A stretch of DNA of 25,546 nt from a virus, in IMG/VR virus record IMGVR_UViG_3300032820_000100, positions 1 through 25,546 of that record. One strand, written 5' to 3'. The stretch's first letter is position 1, and the number at the start of each line of letters is the position of its first letter. The position numbers and the translations under genes were made by a program. Below are positions 12,305-19,622 of the stretch, piece by piece. The notes beneath the pieces are model-generated. The model saw nothing but the letters and a program-made list of their open reading frames with translations. It was not told the origin of the DNA and ran no database searches.

Positions 12305-13929
12305 GGGTTTACTTTCTTATCTTCAATAACTTCTCCATCGATTGTTAATTGACTTTCTTTAATATTAAAATTTTTAATTTCCCAAGTTACACAAGAAATT
12401 TCTTTTTTTCCTTTACTAACTTTTCCCGTTTTCTTTTCAGCTTTAAGTACTCTTTTTATTTTGGTGCATAGAGCTGGCCGACTGATTTTTATTTTTCTAC
12501 TTTTAAGAAACTTACTAAACTGATTCAAGTTAAATTCTAAACTTTTATTTTTTATATTAAAATAATTTACACCCTCTAGTAAATTTTCTTTTTTGGTATA
12601 AGCGTTTATCAATTCTAAAAACTCTCCAAAATTTTCTTTGAACTCATAATCTTCGTTAGCTTCTTCGGGAGCTATTTCTTTTAATCTTCGGTCAAACTTT
12701 TCTTTCATAATTTCTCTATATTGTCCTGACTTCATGTCAGGGAGCCAAATACTGGCTTGCATTAATGCAGCATCATAAAAAGCTTCTTTGTTTCGTAGTG
12801 TTGGTCCGTCAACTTCTATTCTTTCTTTGTCTTTCTCTGGATCACTTGATTTTGCATCTATAAAAAATCGAGGAGGTTTACTAGTATACTCAGTTATATC
12901 TCCTATAACTTCTGTGGCTTGTACTATCCTTTCTCCTGGACCCACTCCATATTTTCGAGTGATGCAAAGTTTTGGATCACAGACTCGTTGGATAGGTTGT
13001 TGATGACAGGTATATTTGTAATCTGTTTCTAAGGATTTAATAGTTTTAGAAACTTCAGGATCGGATAGAGGAGGATCAAAATATCTTCGATTAGCCTCTC
13101 TTAGTAAATTTTCCCATGTGTGGGGTTGTCCCTTTTTATCTAAGAATTCTTTATGAGATTTCTTGTAGAATATTCCAAAATTTATTAATGCTGAATCTCT
13201 TTCTCCTTTTTTTATTTTCTCTTCTATCAAAGCTAATAAACAAGGAGGAGCTTCTTTATAAGGATTTTTTCCATTCCCCGTTGGAGGTTTAATTTTTAAG
13301 GACAAAGGAGTTTCTATTTTAAGAAAAGCTTTGAAACTTTTAACAACATATCTATCGTATAATTCAAAAAACTCTGATACAGTAGCTGCTTCAAAATTGT
13401 CTTTAAAAGCATAACGCGAACCTTCTTCAGCATTAAAATAGGGAAGATTTAAAAAATTACCTACATCCCCGCGTGAAGCTAAAATCTTAGTTTGCTTAGG
13501 ATAAATACAATCAAGTATATCTTTTATTCCTAATAACGCTGCACACTTATCTAAGGCGTACTGCATTTCTGAGGCAGGTACAAAAATTTCGGAGAATAAA
13601 AATAAATGGGCGCCGCCGCTTTTAGAACGACACATCACTAAAGGTAGATTCTTTTTTCTTATTTTTTTTAATAAAGCTTCATAATCGTAAGTATATTTAT
13701 CAATATCTATACATCCCCATTTACAAAGATTGGCTGGAGTGACAGGAAAAATTCCTAGACTAGGATCTATTCCATCGAGATGTTTTTGCCATAATTCGTC
13801 AGTGAGAGGTTTTTTAATAACAAAAGCTTTACCTTTTGTTTTTTGCGTAGGAAGATTATTTACCTCTCTTATAAAATTACCATAGGCATAGTCTAATCCT
13901 TCAAAGATTTGTTTAAACTTGTTCAGCAT
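12301..13929 (-). CDS. Archaeo-eukaryotic (AEP/PrimPol-like) primase
   Basis: The 542-residue protein has an AEP catalytic domain. CIDIDKY (73-79) gives the metal-binding D75 and D77, and CRSKSGGAHLFLF (100-112) is the nucleotide-binding motif with H108. ILASRGDVGNFLNLPYFN (149-166) is the third conserved block. A C-terminal region (about 225-330) starts with PPC (C230) and ends with C308, C317 and C322 before KYGVG. This resembles primase C-terminal (PriCT/PriL-like) domains and could bind a metal or an Fe-S cluster. It makes primers for PolA and is coupled to the helicase by ATGA. The ATG at 13929 has no clear ribosome-binding site. Confidence 0.85.
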   Translation of the reverse strand: MLNKFKQIFEGLDYAYGNFIREVNNLPTQKTKGKAFVIKKPLTDELWQKHLDGIDPSLGIFPVTPANLCKWGCIDIDKYTYDYEALLKKIRKKNLPLVMCRSKSGGAHLFLFSEIFVPASEMQYALDKCAALLGIKDILDCIYPKQTKILASRGDVGNFLNLPYFNAEEGSRYAFKDNFEAATVSEFFELYDRYVVKSFKAFLKIETPLSLKIKPPTGNGKNPYKEAPPCLLALIEEKIKKGERDSALINFGIFYKKSHKEFLDKKGQPHTWENLLREANRRYFDPPLSDPEVSKTIKSLETDYKYTCHQQPIQRVCDPKLCITRKYGVGPGERIVQATEVIGDITEYTSKPPRFFIDAKSSDPEKDKERIEVDGPTLRNKEAFYDAALMQASIWLPDMKSGQYREIMKEKFDRRLKEIAPEEANEDYEFKENFGEFLELINAYTKKENLLEGVNYFNIKNKSLEFNLNQFSKFLKSRKIKISRPALCTKIKRVLKAEKKTGKVSKGKKEISCVTWEIKNFNIKESQLTIDGEVIEDKKVNP

Positions 13930-13936
13930 AATATGC

Positions 13937-13966
13937 GGGGCGGTTTAAGTCTCCCGCTACCGCCCC
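13937..13966. promoter_or_regulatory. GC-rich hairpin upstream of the primase gene
   Basis: GGGGCGGT (13937-13944) pairs exactly with ACCGCCCC (13959-13966) over a 14-base loop, in the only real gap of the replication operon (13930-13986). It stands out in AT-rich surroundings. On the minus strand it lies just before the primase ATG. It could be an attenuator, an mRNA processing site, or a terminator with readthrough. Confidence 0.6.
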
Positions 13967-13986
13967 TATATTCCCCCGAAGGAAGA

Positions 13987-14763
13987 TTATAAACTTATTC
14001 CAGGTCTGCTTTCGGCAGCCTCAGGTTTTGCTTGAACTTTCCCTTTACTTATTCTTTCAGAAAAGTTTTTCGCCATTTCATAAATTGCTGTGTCTTTGAC
14101 AGGGCCAACTTTATTATAAGTCCATCCAAACCATGTTCCTTTATCGTTAGTCATTTGAACAGTTTTTAGATTATAAATGTGGCTATATGTGGGCGGAGTA
14201 AATAAACCTTTTTCACCTTGTAATTTAAGTCCCATCATGGTTGTAAGCCATTTTCTACTCACAGATAATGATGTAGATTTCATAGAAATTAAAGCAGTGG
14301 ATGGGTTATCACCTAGTAAAAATAAGAAGTGATTAGCCGTGGTTTCAATATAATTACCATTCGGCAATCTATCCTTATTAGATTTATCACGAGTTACTTT
14401 ACTCATGATATCACTGTCCGCCTTGTGGATAGCAACTGGGGCTCCAGAGCTTGTTCCACGATCTTGCCATTCTACATATTGTTTAAGATAGTGACATGGT
14501 AAGACATTGATACCTTTAGCACCGTCATAAAGTTCTTTCGTGACGCTGTTAAAAATCATACCAGGTTCTGCTCCTTCAACATATTTTCCATCTCTCTTAT
14601 TAACTTCAGGAGATAGAGGCATCAAAACTTTTAAGAATGGCAACGCGAGATCTTCTTGCGTTATGTTTTGAGTACCTTTGTCTGCATCAGCTTCAAATAC
14701 ATTAATAGCTAACGCACCTTCTTTTCTTTTGGTTACTTCTTTTGTGTTTCCTTCTTTACTCAT
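13987..14763 (-). CDS. Replication-module protein, possibly ssDNA-binding
   Basis: This is a 258-residue protein. After a charged, probably flexible N-terminus it contains ALPFLKVLMPLSPEVNKRDG, AEPGMIFNSVTKELYDG and GINVLPCHYLKQYVEW. NHFLFLLGDNPSTALISM follows, then SRKWLTTMMGLKLQ. The order suggests a beta-barrel fold. Similar proteins in phage replication modules are sometimes annotated as ssDNA-binding proteins. That role is my inference from position and layout; no OB-fold signature is certain, and the C-terminus (SRPGISL) lacks the acidic tail of SSB. It overlaps the gene upstream by ATGA. RBS GAGGAAAC. Confidence 0.65.
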   Translation of the reverse strand: MSKEGNTKEVTKRKEGALAINVFEADADKGTQNITQEDLALPFLKVLMPLSPEVNKRDGKYVEGAEPGMIFNSVTKELYDGAKGINVLPCHYLKQYVEWQDRGTSSGAPVAIHKADSDIMSKVTRDKSNKDRLPNGNYIETTANHFLFLLGDNPSTALISMKSTSLSVSRKWLTTMMGLKLQGEKGLFTPPTYSHIYNLKTVQMTNDKGTWFGWTYNKVGPVKDTAIYEMAKNFSERISKGKVQAKPEAAESRPGISL

Positions 14764-15314
14764 TGTTTCCTCGTTAATTTGGTTCGGTTTCCTACGAACA
14801 CGTTAAAAGTATCCATGGGTATATCTTTACCTTTCTCAATATGCTCACGGACTAGTGCTTTGAGAGTCATGGGCTCAACCTTCATCTTTTGTGTTGGTTG
14901 ATACCCCTGACTCTGTGCAAGGTTAGCATATTCTGCCGCCTTGTTATCTTCATTCTGTCCAAAGGAAACGGTAATTTCATTTTTAATGATATCACCTAGG
15001 CCATTAGAACGAAGCCAATTATACGCCGCTTCTCTATTCTTTAAAGAGATGTTGGCTGCATAATATGGTTTAACCTCAACTGCAGATCCATCTGCAAGTT
15101 TGAGAGATGACAATCCCATTTCACTTAAAAGTGTAGGAATCACTTCACCTGAAATTCTTTGAGCTTCACGTTGTTTATTTTTTAAAGCTTCTTCTTCCGC
15201 TTTAAGTTGGTCTTCTAAATTTCTTAACTTTTTAACTTGATCAGCTAATGAAGTTAGATTCGATGTGCGGTCTAAAATTTCTTCTTGATCCTTTTCAAAA
15301 TTAATTTCATTCAT
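14760..15314 (-). CDS. Replication-module accessory protein (DUF7173-like)
   Basis: The 184-residue protein has a long N-terminal coiled coil (residues about 20-52, with KKLRNLEDQLKAEEEALKNK). A compact domain follows with VIPTLLSEMGLSSLKLADGS, a short beta part (VEVKPYYAANIS), AAYNWLRSNGLGDIIKNEIT, and a C-terminal MTLKALVREHIEKGK helix. Proteins with this order accompany the putative ssDNA-binding protein in many phages, and I believe they form the DUF7173 family. No function is established. It overlaps the gene upstream by 8 bases. Confidence 0.7.
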   Translation of the reverse strand: MNEINFEKDQEEILDRTSNLTSLADQVKKLRNLEDQLKAEEEALKNKQREAQRISGEVIPTLLSEMGLSSLKLADGSAVEVKPYYAANISLKNREAAYNWLRSNGLGDIIKNEITVSFGQNEDNKAAEYANLAQSQGYQPTQKMKVEPMTLKALVREHIEKGKDIPMDTFNVFVGNRTKLTRKQ

Positions 15315-15702
15315 CTATATTACCTTTCTCGTGTAAATTTATATCAATAGAATAGTATTTTCTTTCTTGCTTATCCCATTTAAGTAACTTGTACTTGCCA
15401 TTGGTTATATCAGAAACTAGAGAACATGCAACTCCAATAATTGCAGGATCTCCTGTTAATAATAAATAATCTCGAGTCGAGTAGTTTTTTAAAAGTGTTC
15501 TAAGTTTATAAATTAAAGGGCCTGGAGAAAAAATAATTTGTGATAGTTCAGGCAACAAGAACACAAAGTCGCCATATTCTCTTGCACCTAAAATATTTAT
15601 TTTAGGTCTTCCCTCACTGGTTCCTGGAATTTCTTGAATAACGTAGACTTTAGGTTTAGTTTTTCCGGTCAATTCTCCGTAATCTAAATTTTTTTCTTTC
15701 AT
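15307..15702 (-). CDS. Conserved marine-phage protein, first gene of replication operon
   Basis: The 131-residue protein contains VYVIQEIPGTSEGRPKINIL, FLLPELSQIIFSPGPLIYK and YLLLTGDPAIIGVACSLVSD. This pattern is familiar from uncultured marine phages but has no known function. The C-terminus is YSIDINLHEKG. I take the ATG at 15702, not the TTG at 15708, because the predicted transcription start lies at about 15703, which would make the mRNA leaderless. As the first gene it is made earliest and may regulate or recruit. Confidence 0.78.
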   Translation of the reverse strand: MKEKNLDYGELTGKTKPKVYVIQEIPGTSEGRPKINILGAREYGDFVFLLPELSQIIFSPGPLIYKLRTLLKNYSTRDYLLLTGDPAIIGVACSLVSDITNGKYKLLKWDKQERKYYSIDINLHEKGNIDE

Positions 15703-15731
15703 TGACAAAGATATAAGAGATCATATATATT
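15702..15731 (+). promoter_or_regulatory. Sigma70-like promoter for the SNF2-type helicase gene
   Basis: TTGACA (15702-15707) is a perfect -35 box. After 18 bases comes TATATT (15726-15731), a 5/6 match to the -10 box. The predicted start near 15738 leaves about 8 bases before the ATG at 15746, with only GAAAG as ribosome-binding site. It interleaves with the leftward promoter in the same 40 bases. Confidence 0.65.
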
Positions 15732-15738
15732 AAGTCAA
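15710..15738 (-). promoter_or_regulatory. Sigma70-like promoter for the replication operon
   Basis: On the minus strand TTGACT (15738-15733), 17 bases, then TATATC (15715-15710). The predicted start is at about 15703, one base before the ATG at 15702, so the transcript would be leaderless. Its -35 box and that of the opposing promoter form an inverted repeat. Confidence 0.6.
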
Positions 15739-15745
15739 TAGAAAG

Positions 15746-17176
15746 ATGAAATATAAGTTTAGAACAGTACCCTATGGGCATCAGCTCAAGGCATTAGAAA
15801 TGTCCTGGACTAAGGAAACCTATGCCTACTTCATGGAAATGGGAACAGGAAAAACTAAAGTGCTATTAGATAATATGGCTCTGTTATATGATCAAGGAAA
15901 AATCGATGGAGCTTTAATCATTGCTCCTAAAGGTGTAGTTAATACTTGGTACCAACAAGAAATTCCCATCCATTTACCGGATCATATTGAACATAGAGCT
16001 GTTTTATGGCAAGCAAATATTACTCAAAAACAACAAGATAAATTAGACTTATTATTTGAAATAGGGCACGAGCTCCATATCTTTATTATGAATGTAGAAG
16101 CCTTGAGCACTACTAAAGGTGTTAAATTTGCTTATAAGTTTATTTCTTCTCATAAAACTTTGATGGTAGTGGATGAAAGCACCACTATTAAGAATCCTAA
16201 AGCAAAACGTACTGCTAATATTATTAAATTATCTAAGTTTACTAAATATCGACGAATATTGACTGGATCTCCGGTAACCAAAAATCCTCTTGATCTTTAT
16301 AGTCAATGTGAATTTTTGAGTCCTTCTCATCTGGATAATGGATCTTTTTATTCTTTTAGAAATAGGTATGCAGAAATGAAAACAATGAATTTTGGTGGAC
16401 GTCAAGTTCAAATTGTAGCCTTTTACAAAAACCTAGAAGAGCTAGCTGAAAAATTAAAAGCTTTTTCTTATCGTGTTTTAAAGAAAGACTGCCTCGATCT
16501 ACCTGATAAAATTTATATGAAAAGGGTAATAAGTTTAACGGAGGAACAACAAAAAGTCTATAATCAAATGAAGAAAACAGCACTGGCAGAGCTTAATGGA
16601 AAGAAGATCACTACTGCATTAGCTTTAACTCAACTTATGCGTCTTCATCAAATTACATGTGGCCATTTTAAATCGGATGATGGTGAAACACAGGATTTAA
16701 AACAAAATCGTTTAGATGAATTAATGGATGTTTTAGAAGAGATAGAAGGAAAAGCAATTATTTGGGCACATTATCAACATGATATTAAAAAAATCGTAGA
16801 GGAATTAAAAAAGGTCCATGGTCCGAGTTCCGTGGTTGATTATTATGGGTTAACGCCTCATGATGAAAGACAGAAGAATAAAGACGCTTTTCAGAATGAT
16901 TCTAAAGTAAGATATTTAGTAGGAACGCCTCAAACAGGAGGATACGGAATTACCCTTACTGCCGCTAATACTGTGATTTATTATTCTAATGGATATGACC
17001 TGGAGAAGCGATTACAGTCCGAAGACCGTGCACACCGAATCGGTCAACATAAGCCTGTAACCTATGTAGACATCATCGCGGATAAAACGGTAGATCAGAA
17101 AATTGTCAAAGCTTTACGCAATAAAATTAATATTGCTTCTCAGATATTAGGAGAAGAACTTAGGTCATGGATTTAG
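15746..17176 (+). CDS. SNF2-type (SF2) DNA translocase/helicase
   Basis: The 476-residue ATPase is the only large gene on the plus strand. Walker A is EMGTGKTK (31-38). Walker B is VVDEST (141-146), with Ser-Thr in place of the usual Ala-His. LTGSPVTKNPLDLYSQCEFL (172-191) is the SNF2-type motif III block. The C-terminal lobe has KAIIWAHY, then GTPQTGGYGITLTAANTVIY and SEDRAHRIGQHKPV, the SNF2 motif VI. It translocates on double-stranded DNA, perhaps remodelling or restarting replication forks; no nuclease or other domain is fused. It diverges from the replication operon across a tiny promoter region and converges on the O-methyltransferase gene. Confidence 0.93.
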   Translation: MKYKFRTVPYGHQLKALEMSWTKETYAYFMEMGTGKTKVLLDNMALLYDQGKIDGALIIAPKGVVNTWYQQEIPIHLPDHIEHRAVLWQANITQKQQDKLDLLFEIGHELHIFIMNVEALSTTKGVKFAYKFISSHKTLMVVDESTTIKNPKAKRTANIIKLSKFTKYRRILTGSPVTKNPLDLYSQCEFLSPSHLDNGSFYSFRNRYAEMKTMNFGGRQVQIVAFYKNLEELAEKLKAFSYRVLKKDCLDLPDKIYMKRVISLTEEQQKVYNQMKKTALAELNGKKITTALALTQLMRLHQITCGHFKSDDGETQDLKQNRLDELMDVLEEIEGKAIIWAHYQHDIKKIVEELKKVHGPSSVVDYYGLTPHDERQKNKDAFQNDSKVRYLVGTPQTGGYGITLTAANTVIYYSNGYDLEKRLQSEDRAHRIGQHKPVTYVDIIADKTVDQKIVKALRNKINIASQILGEELRSWI

Positions 17177-17219
17177 TAGGATATACGCGTGGGGCGCGCT
17201 AGAATTTCAATTTAAGATA

Positions 17220-18212
17220 TTAAGCCAAAGGTTTTTTCGCCGTCGTCAATGAATAATAACCGAAAGTTGGAATCGTTTGGAAATCGATAAATCCAGCCTG
17301 TTCTAATAGTAATTGCAGTTCTTTCGCTGTGTATTGTTTTCCTTGTTCATATAATAACATGGAAATAGAAAAGCAGGCGATGGGTAAAGGACCAGTCTTA
17401 GATGCATTCAATAACATTTCATGAAGACAAATAGTTCCGCCTGGTTTAAGAGTTGTGAAAGCTTGTCGCGTTAAATGTTGAAGGGATTTTAAATCCCAAT
17501 CATGAAAAACATTTCCAAATAATACACCATCATAATTAACAGGCCAAGGATCTTTAAACATATCCGTAGCTTGTACTGCTATACGATCTGTTAATTTATT
17601 TCTTTTAATATTTTGTTGGGTACGTTGACCTACTCTTTCTAATTCCATAATGGTAGAACGTAGTTGAGGACAATGTTTAGCTAGAGCAATACATAATGAT
17701 CCGGATCCACCTGCAACATCCAAGAGAGTATGCATAGATTTAAAAATAGTTTGATTACTGAGAGCCACAGCTGCGGGTGCAGTTATGATATCCATATGAT
17801 GAATAAAATGATTGAGTTGTTCATCACTAAAACCATGAAGGTAATATCTTTCAGAGCTATCAAAATTTTCAGAAGATTTTGTTAGAGCAGGACGTAATTC
17901 TTTTACTATGGAGTAATGTGATTCTATAAGTTGACCATAATAAAATGGACCTGAAGGAAGTAAATAAGTACGCGCAACTTCTGTTAAAGTGTAATGATTC
18001 TCTGAGTATTTCTTCAAGAAACCCAGCGCACTTGCTACTATCATCATTGCTTCGGTCGCTCGCAAAGTTAAATGTAATTCATCAGCCACCGTTTCAATAG
18101 TCTTAGGGGAGAGTGCTAAACATTCAAACAGTTTTACTTCTTGTGCAATTCCTATAGTTGGAAAAGCATATGAATTTAATCGTAGCTCATATATTTTGCG
18201 ATCGTCAATCAC
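17220..18212 (-). CDS. SAM-dependent O-methyltransferase (COMT/hydroxyneurosporene type)
   Basis: The 330-residue enzyme has the two-domain plan of small-molecule O-methyltransferases. The N-terminal winged-helix dimerisation domain (about 10-86) includes VKLFECLALSPKTIETVADE and FLKKYSENHYTLTE. The catalytic domain has LLDVAGGSGSL (163-173) for SAM, E190 as ribose ligand, D217-M-F, and FHDWD (236-240) with H237 as the catalytic base of this family. LKPGGTICLHEMLL (255-268) completes the fold. Family members methylate hydroxyls of aromatic or isoprenoid compounds. Its full bacterial length suggests it was acquired from a bacterial donor. The GTG start is 2 bases after the upstream stop, so it is coupled to the oxygenase gene. 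Confidence 0.88.
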   Translation of the reverse strand: MIDDRKIYELRLNSYAFPTIGIAQEVKLFECLALSPKTIETVADELHLTLRATEAMMIVASALGFLKKYSENHYTLTEVARTYLLPSGPFYYGQLIESHYSIVKELRPALTKSSENFDSSERYYLHGFSDEQLNHFIHHMDIITAPAAVALSNQTIFKSMHTLLDVAGGSGSLCIALAKHCPQLRSTIMELERVGQRTQQNIKRNKLTDRIAVQATDMFKDPWPVNYDGVLFGNVFHDWDLKSLQHLTRQAFTTLKPGGTICLHEMLLNASKTGPLPIACFSISMLLYEQGKQYTAKELQLLLEQAGFIDFQTIPTFGYYSLTTAKKPLA

Positions 18213-18214
18213 TT

Positions 18215-18880
18215 TTATTTTATTTCTTTATGCCAAAAATATTGTGGATGACCTGTTGCACGTGCAGCGGCTTGATTATAAATTTGTTCATTCATTTCTT
18301 GAGAAAGATCAGCATCAACAGATTGAATAAAGCAATTAGTAGAGTAACGGACTCCTGTTTTAATAGGACTCACTTCATGAACCCAAAAAAAATCCGCAGG
18401 CCAGATCATTCCTTCTCCTTTTTTTAATGTAACGGTGTGTTGACTATTCCAAAACCCAAATACTCCGCCGGTATAGTTATCATTTAAGTTAAAAGTACAG
18501 CTGGCATAAGTATAATCAGAAAAGTCAGAATGAGGGTGAATCTTTGCTCCTACCTCATACTTTAAGAGCCTGTACATATGAGAAAAGTTTAAACATTTAG
18601 AGAGCAGAGGGAGATGGAAAGCTTTAAATTGTTTTAAATAAAGTAACCATTTTTCAACCATGGCTTTAGTTTTTTTATGCACGAGTTCATGTTCCTTACT
18701 CTTAGCAGGAAGACTCAAGCATTTAAAAGTTGATTGCGTATCAATCCCTGTGTTTGCTTCTGCACAATTTTCTAAAATGGATTCTTTCTCATGTTCCTTA
18801 TGGTAGTTCATTAATAATTCACATTCTTGATCGGACATTATATTAGGAACTTTCAATATTAAATCCTGAATATTAAACAT
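18215..18880 (-). CDS. Prolyl-4-hydroxylase-like 2OG-Fe(II) oxygenase
   Basis: The 221-residue protein begins with VPNIMSDQECELLMNYHKEH, the usual N-terminal helix of this family. YEVGAKIHPHSDFS (108-121) gives iron ligands H117 and D119 (HSD). FNLNDNYTGGVFGFW follows, then KKGEGMIWPADFFWVHEVSP (153-172) with H168. GVRYSTNCF carries R178 for 2-oxoglutarate. It hydroxylates a protein side chain or a small molecule. Next to an O-methyltransferase, it could make the hydroxyl that is then methylated; that link is inference. It has its own promoter, with almost no leader before the ATG. Confidence 0.85.
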   Translation of the reverse strand: MFNIQDLILKVPNIMSDQECELLMNYHKEHEKESILENCAEANTGIDTQSTFKCLSLPAKSKEHELVHKKTKAMVEKWLLYLKQFKAFHLPLLSKCLNFSHMYRLLKYEVGAKIHPHSDFSDYTYASCTFNLNDNYTGGVFGFWNSQHTVTLKKGEGMIWPADFFWVHEVSPIKTGVRYSTNCFIQSVDADLSQEMNEQIYNQAAARATGHPQYFWHKEIK

Positions 18881-18886
18881 AACTAT

Positions 18887-18914
18887 TTTATAATGCTTTT
18901 TAAAAAAAATTCAA
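18887..18914 (-). promoter_or_regulatory. Putative promoter for the oxygenase/O-methyltransferase pair
   Basis: On the minus strand TTGAAT (18914-18909), a 16-base A/T-rich spacer with a T-run and an A-run, and TATAAA (18892-18887, 5/6). The ATG at 18880 lies six bases beyond, so the transcript would start at or next to the initiation codon. It fits a separately expressed two-gene cassette inserted after the lysis genes. Confidence 0.5.
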
Positions 18915-19406
18915 TTACTTAGCGTAGCGATCTGTAGATAAACCTAAGATAGGCTTATAAGAAGTCTTGCCGTCTGTCTTTATAGCCATTAAATATTCCT
19001 TTCTATTACTATTTATTTCTTTCTTATAACTTACATGCACCCATCCCGAGTTGGGTTCTCCGGGTTTCCAGTACTCAAGAATAAGTTGGTCCCACATAAG
19101 GTTTTCTTTGATCCAATCACTGACTTCATTATTAGGTGTACCAAAGATTTCGAAGTCGGCTGCTTCTCCAGCACAGTGCTGACTCGTCGAGGAGCTGCCG
19201 ATCTTACGCGACAAAATTTCGTTCCGATAGCCCGAGGAAATGGTAACAGTATGATTAAAATGGTCCCTAACGGGCTGTAAGACCCTCTCACAGAGCAATC
19301 TGAGGTTCTCCACTTCATCCTCACTGGGATTATTAGCAAGCCCCATTCTGATCGCTGTTTGGGACTTGGTCATTTCAGCCAAGCTAAAATTTTTAGATAA
19401 CTGCAT
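18915..19406 (-). CDS. M15-type peptidase endolysin
   Basis: The 163-residue protein has the zinc D-Ala-D-Ala carboxypeptidase (M15A) signature. TISSGYRNEILSRKIG (55-70) leads to SQHCAGEAADFEIFG (75-89), giving H77 and D84, and GWVHVSYK (121-128) gives H124. Together these bind zinc. It cuts the peptide part of peptidoglycan to lyse the cell. No signal peptide is seen, so it needs a holin. It follows the holin-like gene with a gap of three bases. The C-terminal tail (LMAIKTDGKTSYKPILGLST) is an extension beyond the catalytic core. Confidence 0.92.
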   Translation of the reverse strand: MQLSKNFSLAEMTKSQTAIRMGLANNPSEDEVENLRLLCERVLQPVRDHFNHTVTISSGYRNEILSRKIGSSSTSQHCAGEAADFEIFGTPNNEVSDWIKENLMWDQLILEYWKPGEPNSGWVHVSYKKEINSNRKEYLMAIKTDGKTSYKPILGLSTDRYAK

Positions 19407-19409
19407 AGA

Positions 19410-19622
19410 TTATGTTAGATAATGTTGAAACAATTGTAATGCTATGGTCCCCACCATAGCTAAAAGAACCCAATAGATTTTGTCTATCTTGCCACCCAAG
19501 TCATGAATTCGTTTACTCATATGTTTCAAATGGTTGTTCTTGATAGCAGACACATCTTTCTTAATACCTGTGATGTGTCCTTGTAAACTAATAATATTTT
19601 CTCTTATAGTTTTGGGCGTCAT
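19410..19622 (-). CDS. XhlA-like holin / lysis membrane protein
   Basis: The 70-residue protein has an N-terminal amphipathic coiled coil (GHITGIKKDVSAIKNNHLKH) and one C-terminal membrane helix (IYWVLLAMVGTIALQLFQHY). This is the plan of XhlA-type lysis proteins. Lying directly before the endolysin, it most likely opens or weakens the inner membrane at lysis. It overlaps the virion protein gene upstream as ATGA. Confidence 0.8.
   Translation of the reverse strand: MTPKTIRENIISLQGHITGIKKDVSAIKNNHLKHMSKRIHDLGGKIDKIYWVLLAMVGTIALQLFQHYLT

Noticed and set aside
17177-17219. Possible terminator between the helicase and O-methyltransferase genes (CGCGT-GGG-GCGCG)
   Set aside because: The stem is only five pairs with one G-T wobble and there is no T-run, so it is too weak to list, although a terminator would be expected in this convergent gap.
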